NCBI GenBank assembly: GCA_023268425.1
Contig: JALRFN010000302.1
Coordinates: 1-8,020, forward strand
DNA length: 8,020 bases
DNA from: Burkholderiaceae bacterium
GTDB lineage: Bacteria; Pseudomonadota; Gammaproteobacteria; Burkholderiales; Burkholderiaceae_C
Direction: 5' to 3'
The first letter of the stretch is position 1, and the number at the start of each line of letters is the position of its first letter. This document shows positions 1-6,831 of this stretch, piece after piece. A program made the position numbers and the translations under genes. The notes below the pieces were generated by a model, which was not told where the DNA came from, made no database searches, and saw nothing but the letters and a program-made list of their open reading frames with translations.

Positions 1-1250
1 TTGCACCCGCCGAGCAACGTGCCGGTTACGCCTTGCTGGACGAGCAACTGCGCGCCTGGCTGTGTGAAGCCACCGGCTACGCAGCCATCAGCCTGCAACC
101 CAACGCAGGCTCCCAGGGCGAATACGCCGGGCTGCTGGCGATTCGCGCTTACCACGCGGCACGCGGTGACGCGCAGCGCAATGTGTGTTTGATTCCCTCC
201 TCCGCGCACGGCACCAACCCGGCCAGCGCGCAGATGGTGGGCATGCGCGTGGTGGTGGTGGCCTGTGACGATGCGGGCAATGTGGACATGGCCGATTTGC
301 GTGCCAAATGTGAGCAACACAGCAACGCGTTGGCGGCGATCATGATCACCTACCCGTCGACGCACGGCGTGTTTGAAACGGGTGTCAAAGACTTGTGTGC
401 GCTCGTGCACCAACATGGCGGTCGCGTGTATGTCGACGGCGCCAACATGAACGCCCTGGTCGGTCTGGCCGCGCCGGGTGCGTTTGGTGGCGACGTGTCC
501 CACCTGAACCTGCACAAGACCTTTTGCATCCCGCACGGCGGCGGCGGCCCCGGTGTGGGTCCAGTTTGCGTGGTCGAAGACCTGGCCCCCTACTTGCCTG
601 GTCAAGGCGTGGGTGCGGTGAGCGCCGCCGAGTTGGGCAACGCCGCGGTCTTGCCCATCAGCTGGATGTATGTGCGCATGATGGGCGCCAGCGGTTTGCG
701 CCAAAGCACCGAGATGGCGATCTTGTCGGCCAACTACATCAGCGCTCGCCTCAAAGACGCCTACCCCACGCTGTACGCCAGCGCGACCGGTCGCGTGGCA
801 CACGAATGTATTTTGGATTTGCGCGACTTCAAAGACAGCTGCGGCGTCATGGCCGAGGACGTCGCCAAGCGCTTGATTGACTATGGTTTTCACGCCCCCA
901 CCCTGTCGTTCCCGGTGGCCAACACCTTGATGGTCGAGCCCACAGAGAGCGAAGACTTGGCGGAACTGGACCGATTCATCGACGCCATGCTGGCCATTCG
1001 CGCTGAGATCGCCGCCGTGGAGGCGGGGCAAGCCGACCGCGAAGACAACGTGCTCAAGCACGCGCCACACACAGCCGCACAAATCTGTGCAGGCGACTGG
1101 GCCCATGCCTACAGCCGCGAGCAGGCCGCTTACCCCCTGGCGAGCCTGCGCCAAGCGAAATACTGGGTGCCTGTGGGGCGCGTGGACAACGTCTATGGCG
1201 ACCGCAATCTGTTTTGCAGTTGCGTGCCTGTGGCGGCCTACGCAGATTGA
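1..1250 (+). CDS. gcvP: Glycine dehydrogenase (decarboxylating), P-protein, C-terminal part
   Basis: This is the PLP-dependent P-protein of the cytoplasmic glycine cleavage system. It decarboxylates glycine and passes the aminomethyl group to the lipoyl H-protein. The frame is open from the left edge: bases 1-2 fit the end of a Phe codon, followed by APAEQRAGYA, the family's usual HPFAPAEQ context. About 415 residues are visible, against roughly 950-960 for the whole protein, so about 535 N-terminal residues lie outside. Visible landmarks are LQPNAGSQGEYAG (fragment residues 31-43), the SSAHGTNPASA block (66-76), VDGANMNA (144-151) and the PLP-lysine motif HLNLHKTFCIPHGGGGPG, with Lys at fragment residue 172 (bases 516-518). 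The C-terminus ends normally, with DNVYGDRNLFCSC just before the stop. gcvT and gcvH would be expected upstream and are not in view. The first Met-like codon in the frame (TTG at 33) is internal and is not the true start. Identity is certain. Confidence 0.97.
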   Translation, partial: APAEQRAGYALLDEQLRAWLCEATGYAAISLQPNAGSQGEYAGLLAIRAYHAARGDAQRNVCLIPSSAHGTNPASAQMVGMRVVVVACDDAGNVDMADLRAKCEQHSNALAAIMITYPSTHGVFETGVKDLCALVHQHGGRVYVDGANMNALVGLAAPGAFGGDVSHLNLHKTFCIPHGGGGPGVGPVCVVEDLAPYLPGQGVGAVSAAELGNAAVLPISWMYVRMMGASGLRQSTEMAILSANYISARLKDAYPTLYASATGRVAHECILDLRDFKDSCGVMAEDVAKRLIDYGFHAPTLSFPVANTLMVEPTESEDLAELDRFIDAMLAIRAEIAAVEAGQADREDNVLKHAPHTAAQICAGDWAHAYSREQAAYPLASLRQAKYWVPVGRVDNVYGDRNLFCSCVPVAAYAD

Positions 1251-1268
1251 CGGCGCTGCTTGGCGCCG
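1251..1268 (+). other. GC-only stem-loop directly after gcvP stop
   Basis: A perfect 6-bp inverted repeat, CGGCGC (1251-1256) and GCGCCG (1263-1268), with a 6-base loop begins at the base after the gcvP stop. No T-run follows, so it is not a standard intrinsic terminator. It could protect the 3' end of the gcv transcript or slow polymerase. GC-rich DNA makes short stems common, so significance is modest. Confidence 0.35.
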
Positions 1269-1385
1269 TGCTGCAGCCTCAATCGGAACCCGTCGTGGCG
1301 ACGCCTCGGGTTTCGTGAACAAAAACGCAGGCGCGCAGCTCACCCTGAAATGAGCACTTGATCCAAGGGCTAACATGTATGCGCA

Positions 1386-1407
1386 CCCAGGGTTTACCCG
1401 CCCTGGG
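1386..1407 (+). other. Inverted repeat in the leader of the DUF924 gene
   Basis: CCCAGGG (1386-1392) and CCCTGGG (1401-1407) form a perfect 7-bp stem with an 8-base loop, ending 20 bases before the ATG of the DUF924 gene and about 10 bases before its ribosome binding site (AGGGAGA, 1417-1423). It could be a leader hairpin or a dyad operator. There is no T-tract, so it is not an obvious terminator. The 1251-1427 gap holds this, the stem-loop after gcvP, and no convincing promoter pair: a TAACAT at 1371 resembles a -10 box but has no -35 partner at normal spacing. Confidence 0.35.
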
Positions 1408-1427
1408 ATGCCAGTCAGGGAGAACTC

Positions 1428-1970
1428 ATGGATCACAGCGAAGCCGTGCTGACCTTTTGGTTCAGCGACATTGACCCCCAAAAGTGGTGGGTGAAAGACC
1501 CGCAATTCGACCGCTTGGTCAGCCAGCACTTCGGTGAGGTGCTGTTGCGTGCGGCGCGCGGCGAATGCGCCGAATGGCGCGGCAGCGCGCGCGGGCGTTT
1601 GGCTGAAATCATCGTCTTGGACCAGTTCTCGCGCAACATCTACCGCGATACGCCGCAAGCCTTTGCACAAGATGGCTTGGCTTTAACCTGCGCACAAGAG
1701 GCAGTTCGCCTGGGCATGGACCGACAACTGCCGCTGTCCAAGCGCGCCTTCATGTACATGCCCTACATGCACAGCGAGGACAAGCGCATCCACGAAACGG
1801 CCGTCAAATTGTTCAGCGTGCCGGGCCTGGAGAGCTCTCTACAATTTGAAATCAGACACAAAGCCATCGTTGACCGTTTCGGGCGTTACCCGCACCGCAA
1901 CGCGATCTTGGGGCGCGAGAGCACCCACGAAGAGGCTTTGTTTTTGAAACAACCCGGCTCCAGTTTTTAA
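1428..1970 (+). CDS. DUF924 family protein
   Basis: This 180-residue protein matches the DUF924 family (usually about 180-200 residues), which is widespread in proteobacteria and has no settled biochemical function; the fold is thought to be helical and TPR-like. Family hallmarks seen are the N-terminal VLTFWFSDIDPQKWW (residues 7-21), the strongly conserved LDQFSRNIYRDTPQAFAQD core (64-82), MPYMHSED (111-118) and the C-terminal IVDRFGRYPHRNAILGREST block (147-166). No signal peptide or membrane segment is visible, so it is probably cytoplasmic. The ATG start is supported by AGGGAGA at 1417-1423, about 4 bases upstream, and by the conserved N-terminus. It is followed after 9 bases by an aldolase gene in the same frame, suggesting co-transcription. 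Family assignment is firm; a function is not offered. Confidence 0.93.
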   Translation: MDHSEAVLTFWFSDIDPQKWWVKDPQFDRLVSQHFGEVLLRAARGECAEWRGSARGRLAEIIVLDQFSRNIYRDTPQAFAQDGLALTCAQEAVRLGMDRQLPLSKRAFMYMPYMHSEDKRIHETAVKLFSVPGLESSLQFEIRHKAIVDRFGRYPHRNAILGRESTHEEALFLKQPGSSF

Positions 1971-1979
1971 AAGTCAAAC

Positions 1980-3050
1980 TTGAACACCACCCCACGCCAG
2001 CAGCAATTCGCCAGCGACAACCTCGCCGGCATGTGTCCTTCCGCCGCCCACTGGTTCAACGTCGCCAACGCCAGCGGCCACGTTCCCGCCTACGGTGAGG
2101 ACGAATGGACGCAACAGGTGTGCGCACGCATGCGCGAGCTGTTCCAAACCGACTGCGACGTTTACTTTGTGTTCAACGGCACGGCGGCCAACTCGCTGGC
2201 ACTGGCGAGTCTGTGCCAAAGCTACCACTCGGTGATTTGCAGCGATGTGGCCCACATTGAAACCGACGAATGCGGCGGGCCAGAATTTTTCTCCAACGGC
2301 TCCAAACTCTTGGTCGCCCCCAGCGCCTCGGGCCCACACGCAGGCAAACTCACGCCAGAGGCCATTGAACACTTGGCGAGCAAACGCCGCGACTTGCACT
2401 TTCCCAAGCCCAAGGTCATCAGCCTGACCCAGTCCACCGAACTCGGCACCGTGTACAGCGTCGAGGAAGTGCGCGCGATTTCAGCCATGGCCAAACGCCA
2501 CCAATTGCGCCTGCACATGGACGGCGCGCGCTTTGCCAACGCCGTGGCGCACTTGGGTTGCCACCCCAGTGACATCACCTGGCGCTCGGGCGTTGACGTC
2601 TTGTGCTTTGGTGGCACCAAAAACGGCTTGCCGATTGGCGAAGCGGTGGTGTTTTTTGATCGGCGCTTGTCCGAAGACTTCGCCTATCGGGTCAAACAAG
2701 CAGGGCAATTGGCCTCCAAAATGCGCTTCATCTCCGCCCCTTGGCTGGGGCTGATCAACGACGACGTGTGGCTGGACAATGCCCGCCACGCCAACGCCAT
2801 GGCGCAACGCCTGTACCAAGGCTTGAGTGCCTTGCCGCTGATTGAGTTGCTCGGCGCACCACAAGCCAACGCCGTGTTTGCCAAGTTACCCTCAGCAGTG
2901 GCTGCAGACATGCGCGCGCGGGGCTGGCGCTTCTACGATTTCATTGCCGACGGTGGTGTGCGCTTGATGTGTGCTTGGGACACCGAGGCAGCGACTGTGG
3001 ATGCCTTCGTCAGCGACATGGCCACCTGCTGCACCAGCGCGGCCGGCTGA
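1980..3050 (+). CDS. Low-specificity L-threonine aldolase / beta-eliminating lyase family enzyme
   Basis: A PLP-dependent fold-type I enzyme of the threonine aldolase family, expected to cleave L-threonine or allo-threonine to glycine and acetaldehyde in the cytoplasm. Its 356 residues are typical of the longer bacterial form; E. coli LtaE is about 333. Visible motifs are FASDNLAGMCP (residues 10-20), YGEDEWT (38-44), NGTAANSLAL (66-75), DVAHIETDECGGPEF with the ring-stacking His at 92 (89-103), HMDGARFANA with the PLP-nitrogen Asp at 181 (179-188), and CFGGTKNGLPIGEAVVFF with the Schiff-base Lys at 214 (209-226). The start is unusual. The only start codon between the preceding stop (1968-1970) and the conserved FASDN motif is TTG at 1980; the later ATG at 2031 would delete that motif. 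No Shine-Dalgarno sequence is seen, so expression may depend on ribosomes finishing the DUF924 gene. Substrate preference among beta-hydroxy amino acids cannot be read from sequence, so I withhold ltaE. Confidence 0.9.
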   Translation: MNTTPRQQQFASDNLAGMCPSAAHWFNVANASGHVPAYGEDEWTQQVCARMRELFQTDCDVYFVFNGTAANSLALASLCQSYHSVICSDVAHIETDECGGPEFFSNGSKLLVAPSASGPHAGKLTPEAIEHLASKRRDLHFPKPKVISLTQSTELGTVYSVEEVRAISAMAKRHQLRLHMDGARFANAVAHLGCHPSDITWRSGVDVLCFGGTKNGLPIGEAVVFFDRRLSEDFAYRVKQAGQLASKMRFISAPWLGLINDDVWLDNARHANAMAQRLYQGLSALPLIELLGAPQANAVFAKLPSAVAADMRARGWRFYDFIADGGVRLMCAWDTEAATVDAFVSDMATCCTSAAG

Positions 3051-3130
3051 GCACCAAGCGACGCACCCAGCCCCATCACGCAGGTGTGACCCCGATGCCC
3101 ATACCCCAGGGCACCCACATCATGGCGAAT

Positions 3131-3886
3131 TCAGGCCGCAGAGGATTTGGCGACGTGGTCCATGAAGTTCAACACCGTCTGCACGAACAAGTCGGGTTGA
3201 TCGAGGTGGGCCACATGGGCCGCCCTCGGCAACATGGCCATGGAGACCTGAGGAATTTGCGTCCACAACTTGAGCTGTTCGCTCCACGCATACGAGCGGT
3301 CGTTTTCGCCCCAGACCACCTGCACCGGGCAAGCGATGCAGCCCAAGTCGGCCTCGCGCGACCAATCGCGCATGGCGATCAAGCAGCGGTCCGCCGACTC
3401 CAGCGACACCGCGTGCGCCAGCTCACGCACCCACAGCCAATCGGGCGCTGCTTCGCGGTCTAAAAACCAGGTCGCGCCAATGCGCGCGGCGGTCGCCGCC
3501 ACGCCATCTGCACGCAAGCGCTCCCGCGAGCGCTCTATGGGTTCAAAGCGCCCGGGCATGGCGCCCACCGGGCCAGTCCCGTAAAGCACCGCAGCCAGCA
3601 CGCGATCAGGCGCTTGCAAGGCCGTCTCTTGCGTGATTTGTCCGCCCATGGAGTGGCCCAGCAAGCCGAACTGCTCGATACCGCGCGCACGGGTTTCGGC
3701 CAACACGTATTGGGCAAAGGCCGCGATGCCGTCGGGTGCCAACTCAGTGGCGCGGGCCCCAAAGCCGGGCAAGTCCAGGGTCACCACCTCACGATGTGCG
3801 CACACGCGGGCCAAGGCATCACCCCAAATGGCTTCGCTGCCCAGATAGCCATGCACCCAGACCCAAGGCATTTCAGTCACGCTCAT
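3131..3886 (-). CDS. Alpha/beta hydrolase
   Basis: This 251-residue protein belongs to the alpha/beta hydrolase fold family (esterases, lactonases, C-C bond hydrolases). From the chosen start it shows VWVHGYLGSEAIW with the oxyanion-hole HG (residues 9-21), the nucleophile elbow GHSMG with Ser79 (77-81), GENDRSYAW with the probable acid Asp196 (193-201), and RAAHVAHLDQPD with the probable His224 (221-232). No signal peptide is seen, so it is probably cytoplasmic. It is the last gene of the TRAP operon and probably acts on the imported compound or a derivative. Two starts are possible. ATG at 3892 overlaps the dctM stop by one base (TGATG) but lies only 2 bases from the GGAG at 3898-3895. ATG at 3886 is 8 bases from it and is preferred. 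The first start would add two residues. The fold is secure; the substrate is unknown. Confidence 0.9.
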   Translation of the reverse strand: MSVTEMPWVWVHGYLGSEAIWGDALARVCAHREVVTLDLPGFGARATELAPDGIAAFAQYVLAETRARGIEQFGLLGHSMGGQITQETALQAPDRVLAAVLYGTGPVGAMPGRFEPIERSRERLRADGVAATAARIGATWFLDREAAPDWLWVRELAHAVSLESADRCLIAMRDWSREADLGCIACPVQVVWGENDRSYAWSEQLKLWTQIPQVSMAMLPRAAHVAHLDQPDLFVQTVLNFMDHVAKSSAA

Positions 3887-3891
3887 GATCA

Positions 3892-5193
3892 TCACTCCAT
3901 GGCGTTGGGCAGCCACAGTGCCAAATCTGGCACGGCAATCAAACCCACGATCAACAAGGCCAGCGCTGCCAGGAACGGCAGACAGCCGTATATCACGTCC
4001 GAGATGCTGACGTGCTTGCCACCAATGGCCTTGATGACAAACAAATTCAAACCCACCGGCGGCGTGAGCACCGCGATCTCCATGGTGATGGTGAACACCA
4101 CGCCAAACCACACCAGGTCAAAACCGGCGGCGTGGATCAAAGGGTAGATGGTGGGCAAGGTGATGAAGGTCATGGAAACTGGCTCCAGGAACATGCCCAA
4201 GATCACGTAAAACGCCACCACGATCATCAACACCGCGTAAGGCGAAAGCGACCACGACAAGAACAACTCGGTGAACTGCTGGGGCACGCGGTAGTAAGTC
4301 AGGACGAAACCAAACAACACCCCTGCCGACAACAACAAACCCAGGTAGCCCATGGTCTTCATGGTGGCCAACAAGGCTTCAACAAACTGACGCCAACGCA
4401 AATCACCCACCCACACGGCCAAGATCAAGGTCAGCAAGGCCGCCACGGCGCCGGCTTCGGTGGGGGTCGCAATGCCGGTGTAAATCGATACCGTGATGAC
4501 CGCACCAATCAAGGCAATTGGTCCCATGGTGCGCAACATGTCCATGAACGCCCAGCGCTCATTGGGGTCAGCATCGGGCACATGGCTGGGGTAGAGGCGC
4601 CCCCAAATCATGACCACGATGACGAACATGCTGACCAACGCCACGCCAGGAATCACGCCCGCGATGAACAGCTCGCCAATCGATTGGTCCGTGACGATGC
4701 CGTAAAACAGCAAGATCAAGCTCGGTGGAATCAACACGCTCAGCGTGCCGCCAGCGGCCAGCACGCCGCTGGCCAAGCGCGGGTGGTAGCCCAGCTTGAT
4801 CATCTCGGGCAAGGCGATGCCACCAATCGTCAGGGAACCCACCATGGACGAGCCGCAGACCGCACCAAAACCGGCGCAAGCGCCAATGCTGCCGTAGGCG
4901 GCCGAGCCGCGCACGCGAAAGCCCTGGTGCAGCAAGCGGTAGAGGTTGGGGCCAATGGTCGATCGCCCAATCAGCTCGCCCATGAACACAAACAACGGCA
5001 CCGCCAGCAAGATGTAATCAATCCACACGCCCCACAGCTTGAGCTCGGTGCTGACCAAGGCGGTCGACCAGCCTTGGACGTGGAACAAAAAAGGCATGGC
5101 CGCAGCAGCCAATGCAAACGGAATGGGCACGCCCAAGCCAATGAAGATGACCAACAAACTCAGCAGGCCAATCCCAACCCAGTACCACTCCAC
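3892..5193 (-). CDS. dctM: TRAP transporter large permease subunit, DctM type
   Basis: The large inner-membrane subunit of a tripartite ATP-independent periplasmic transporter, which couples solute uptake to an ion gradient. From the GTG start it has 433 residues, the normal length, and is hydrophobic almost throughout, with roughly a dozen membrane segments. Family signatures seen are GFGAVCGSSMVGS and GIALPEMIKLGY (108-136), GTLSVLIPPSLILLFYGIV followed by SIGELFIAGVIPG (149-183), IATPTEAGAVAA (241-252) and TMEIAVLTPPVGLNLFVIK (370-388). Two starts compete: TTG at 5199, overlapping the dctQ stop, and GTG at 5193. The purine-rich AGGAGA at 5206-5201 is 7 bases from GTG but only 1 base from TTG, so GTG is preferred. 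The gene is tightly packed with dctQ upstream and a hydrolase downstream. Family assignment is certain. The symbol denotes the family; the substrate need not be a C4-dicarboxylate. Confidence 0.96.
   Translation of the reverse strand: MEWYWVGIGLLSLLVIFIGLGVPIPFALAAAAMPFLFHVQGWSTALVSTELKLWGVWIDYILLAVPLFVFMGELIGRSTIGPNLYRLLHQGFRVRGSAAYGSIGACAGFGAVCGSSMVGSLTIGGIALPEMIKLGYHPRLASGVLAAGGTLSVLIPPSLILLFYGIVTDQSIGELFIAGVIPGVALVSMFVIVVMIWGRLYPSHVPDADPNERWAFMDMLRTMGPIALIGAVITVSIYTGIATPTEAGAVAALLTLILAVWVGDLRWRQFVEALLATMKTMGYLGLLLSAGVLFGFVLTYYRVPQQFTELFLSWSLSPYAVLMIVVAFYVILGMFLEPVSMTFITLPTIYPLIHAAGFDLVWFGVVFTITMEIAVLTPPVGLNLFVIKAIGGKHVSISDVIYGCLPFLAALALLIVGLIAVPDLALWLPNAME
3895..3898 (-). promoter_or_regulatory. 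Ribosome binding site of the hydrolase, inside the dctM 3' end
   Basis: GGAG on the - strand lies within the last codons of dctM. It is 8 bases from the ATG at 3886 and 2 bases from the ATG at 3892, so it favours the inner start. Its location inside dctM implies translational coupling. Confidence 0.5.
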
Positions 5194-5195
5194 GA

Positions 5196-5699
5196 TCAAC
5201 TCTCCTGATTGGCGGCCTCAGCAGCCGTCCACAACATCAACCAACGCACCACCGCGTACAGCGTGAACAGCACAATGGCCAAAGCACTGGGAATCCAAAA
5301 ATAAACCCGGGGCCACAACAAAATCTCTGAGGTCGCGCCGGAATGAAAGGTTTTGATGGCCGCCTCAACCGCTGCAGCGCTAAAAAACAAGCCCACGACG
5401 ATCATCACCAAGTCCGTGATGCCGCGCAGCCAGCGGTGCACTGGGCGACCACGGGTGGCGTCGAGCAAAAAGCTCACGCGCGGGTAGGCGTCCTCTCTGA
5501 GCGCATAAGCCAAGCCCAGAAAAGCCACCGGGAACAACAGCAGGGCCGTGGCCTCGGTGACGTAGGCGTCTGGCGAGTCAAACACATAGCGCATCATCAC
5601 GCCATACGAAGTCCAAAGCACTTGCACGAACACGATGGCTGCACCGGCATACGCCAGCCAGCCCGCGATGCGGCCAAGCACCTGATTCAGGCCCTGCAT
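5196..5699 (-). CDS. dctQ: TRAP transporter small permease subunit, DctQ type
   Basis: The small inner-membrane subunit of the TRAP transporter, which pairs with DctM. It has 167 residues and four predicted membrane segments at roughly 14-36, 48-67, 94-114 and 132-155. The MMRYVFDSPDAYVTEAT stretch (35-51) corresponds to the family's conserved R-Y-V-F-x-x-P-x-x-x-x-x-E motif. The later ALREDAYPRVSFLLD region (66-80) stands where many DctQ proteins have a G-x-H-V-R-V-D motif and departs from that form, though the Arg is kept. The ATG at 5699 is well supported by GAGGAGA at 5710-5704, four bases upstream. The stop is 2 bases before the preferred dctM start. The family is recognised from topology, size and position between dctP and dctM. 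Confidence 0.93.
   Translation of the reverse strand: MQGLNQVLGRIAGWLAYAGAAIVFVQVLWTSYGVMMRYVFDSPDAYVTEATALLLFPVAFLGLAYALREDAYPRVSFLLDATRGRPVHRWLRGITDLVMIVVGLFFSAAAVEAAIKTFHSGATSEILLWPRVYFWIPSALAIVLFTLYAVVRWLMLWTAAEAANQES
5201..5206 (-). promoter_or_regulatory. Ribosome binding site deciding the dctM start
   Basis: AGGAGA on the - strand, inside the last codons of dctQ, lies 7 bases from the GTG at 5193. The alternative TTG at 5199 would leave almost no spacing, so this site is the reason for choosing GTG and shortening DctM by two residues. Confidence 0.65.
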
Positions 5700-5717
5700 G
5701 TTGTCTCCTCAAATCCA

Positions 5718-5742
5718 GCACGCCCCAGTGGACGGGGCGTGC
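5718..5742 (-). other. Strong stem-loop between dctP and dctQ
   Basis: A perfect 9-bp inverted repeat, GCACGCCCC (5718-5726) and GGGGCGTGC (5734-5742) with a 7-base loop, fills about half of the 53-base dctP-dctQ gap. On the transcript it lies about 10 bases after the dctP stop and 7 bases before the dctQ ribosome binding site. No U-run follows, so it is probably not a full intrinsic terminator. The usual role for such hairpins is to stabilise the binding-protein message or reduce downstream expression, giving more DctP than membrane subunits. The structure is seen; the role is inferred. Confidence 0.65.
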
Positions 5743-5752
5743 ACCCGGTCGA

Positions 5753-6751
5753 TTATTGGTGCTTGGCGTAGAGACCGCGCACTTTGTTGGCCATATCGGC
5801 GCCGCAGGCTTTGTCGACCTCAACGTCCCACTTCTTTTGCACGCTGTTGATCAAAGACATGCGCTGCGCCTTGGGGATGCTCACGGCCGCGCCGCCACCC
5901 TTCATGACGGCATTGCCCACTCGCTCATCCACCCAATTTTCGTAGCGCGGCTTCAGCCATTCTTCCGACTCGCGCGCCGCAGCTTGCAGCGCCTTTTGAT
6001 CCGCAGCCGACAAACCGTCGAACTTTTGCTTGTTGATCATGTAGTTGATGTTGCCGTAAAACAGCGAAGCATTGACCATGTAGGGCATCACCGACCACAG
6101 CTTCCACGAGCTGTAGGTGGCCACACCCATGTTGATGCCGTCAACCACGCCACGCTCTGCAGACTGGAAAACTTCCTTGGGTGCAACAAACACCGGCTTG
6201 CCGCCCCAGGTCTCGATCATCATCGACACCAGCGGGCCAATCGAGCGCACCAGTTTGCCGTCCAACTTGCCCAGGTCAGCCACGCGCTCTTCAAACCACC
6301 ACTCTTGGTCGTAAGAGTAGTTGGAGTTGATCAAGGGCACCAAACCCACTTTGGCCGCTTCACCGCGCATCAAGTCGGCGTAAGCCGCATCCATCTCGAT
6401 TTGGCCATCCAGATTGACTGCGGTGGGGTACAGCGAGGTCACGCGGTAGCACGGCAAGCGCTTGTCCGCTGGAATCCAGCTGATGTCAGAGACGCCGCCT
6501 TGCACCGCGTCCACGCCTTCACTCCAGCCGTGCAAGGTGGCGGACGGGAAGATTTCAACTTTGACGCGGCCATTGGTCTTGGCGGCCGTCAACTCGGCGA
6601 ATTTTTTGAAGCCCTCGTAGCGGATGTCGACTTCGTTGACGTAAGTCGACAAACGCAGGGTCGTGGCTGCGTGTGCGCCATGCGCCACCAAAGCGGCAGC
6701 CACAGCAATGGCACCGAGGCTCAGGCGACGGGTAGAGGAGGAAGTTGTCAT
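5753..6751 (-). CDS. dctP: TRAP transporter substrate-binding protein, DctP family
   Basis: The periplasmic solute receptor that delivers ligand to DctQM. From the chosen ATG it has 332 residues, with a signal peptide: an N-region containing RR at 8-9, a hydrophobic core at about 10-23 and AHA before a likely cleavage at 28/29. The mature protein begins with TTLRLSTYV, and AELTAAKTNGRVKVEIFPSATL (52-73) is the usual DctP N-terminal block. KLVRSIGPLVSMMIETWGGKPVFVAPKEVFQSAERGVVDG (166-205) is the family's core, and Arg169 aligns with the Arg that normally pairs with a ligand carboxylate. This suggests an organic acid ligand, otherwise unidentified. An upstream ATG at 6778 would add nine residues ahead of the signal peptide; the ATG at 6751 has AAAGGG 7 bases upstream and is preferred. 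Family is certain; ligand is not. Confidence 0.95.
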   Translation of the reverse strand: MTTSSSTRRLSLGAIAVAAALVAHGAHAATTLRLSTYVNEVDIRYEGFKKFAELTAAKTNGRVKVEIFPSATLHGWSEGVDAVQGGVSDISWIPADKRLPCYRVTSLYPTAVNLDGQIEMDAAYADLMRGEAAKVGLVPLINSNYSYDQEWWFEERVADLGKLDGKLVRSIGPLVSMMIETWGGKPVFVAPKEVFQSAERGVVDGINMGVATYSSWKLWSVMPYMVNASLFYGNINYMINKQKFDGLSAADQKALQAAARESEEWLKPRYENWVDERVGNAVMKGGGAAVSIPKAQRMSLINSVQKKWDVEVDKACGADMANKVRGLYAKHQ

Positions 6752-6758
6752 GCGAATG

Positions 6759-6764
6759 CCCTTT
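6759..6764 (-). promoter_or_regulatory. Ribosome binding site deciding the dctP start
   Basis: AAAGGG on the - strand lies 7 bases upstream of the ATG at 6751 and supports that start over the in-frame ATG at 6778. The rest of the 80-base gap to the desulfhydrase gene has a short imperfect dyad (6798-6816), no T-run and no clear promoter, so dctP may be transcribed from further upstream. Confidence 0.5.
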
Positions 6765-6831
6765 CTGAGTAAAACCACGGCCCAAGCAGGCCCAGGAAAC
6801 CGCCGCAGCGGTGGTTCACGACGCCATGCGA

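Noticed and set aside
3096..3113. Possible bidirectional terminator in the 80-base convergent gap (TGCCC / GGGCA)
   Set aside because: The stem is only 5 bp with an 8-base loop and has no T-run on either strand, too weak to call although a terminator would be expected here.
3517..3534. 7-bp inverted repeat (AGCGCTC / GAGCGCT, 4-base loop) inside the hydrolase gene
   Set aside because: It falls in codons for a repeated Glu-Arg-Ser-Arg-Glu-Arg stretch, so coding content explains it. Nothing suggests a site or mobile element.
3893..4111. N-terminal extension of the hydrolase frame back into dctM, which would give a 326-residue protein
   Set aside because: The added 73 residues are an out-of-frame reading of dctM with no alpha/beta hydrolase features; the fold begins just after the ATGs at 3892/3886.
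4012..5208. Long + strand open frame of about 398 codons opposite dctM
   Set aside because: The product is extremely rich in His, Gln and Asn, the typical reverse reading of hydrophobic membrane codons. DctM on the other strand explains the DNA fully.
5756..6772. Long + strand open frame of about 338 codons opposite dctP
   Set aside because: It mirrors dctP almost end to end. The translation is rich in His, Arg and Gln with no recognisable domain, as expected for the antisense of a GC-rich gene.
6798..6816. Dyad AACCGCC / GGTGGTT between the desulfhydrase and dctP
   Set aside because: On the transcribed (-) strand the stem has an A-C mismatch and no following U-run; not strong enough to call a terminator or operator.
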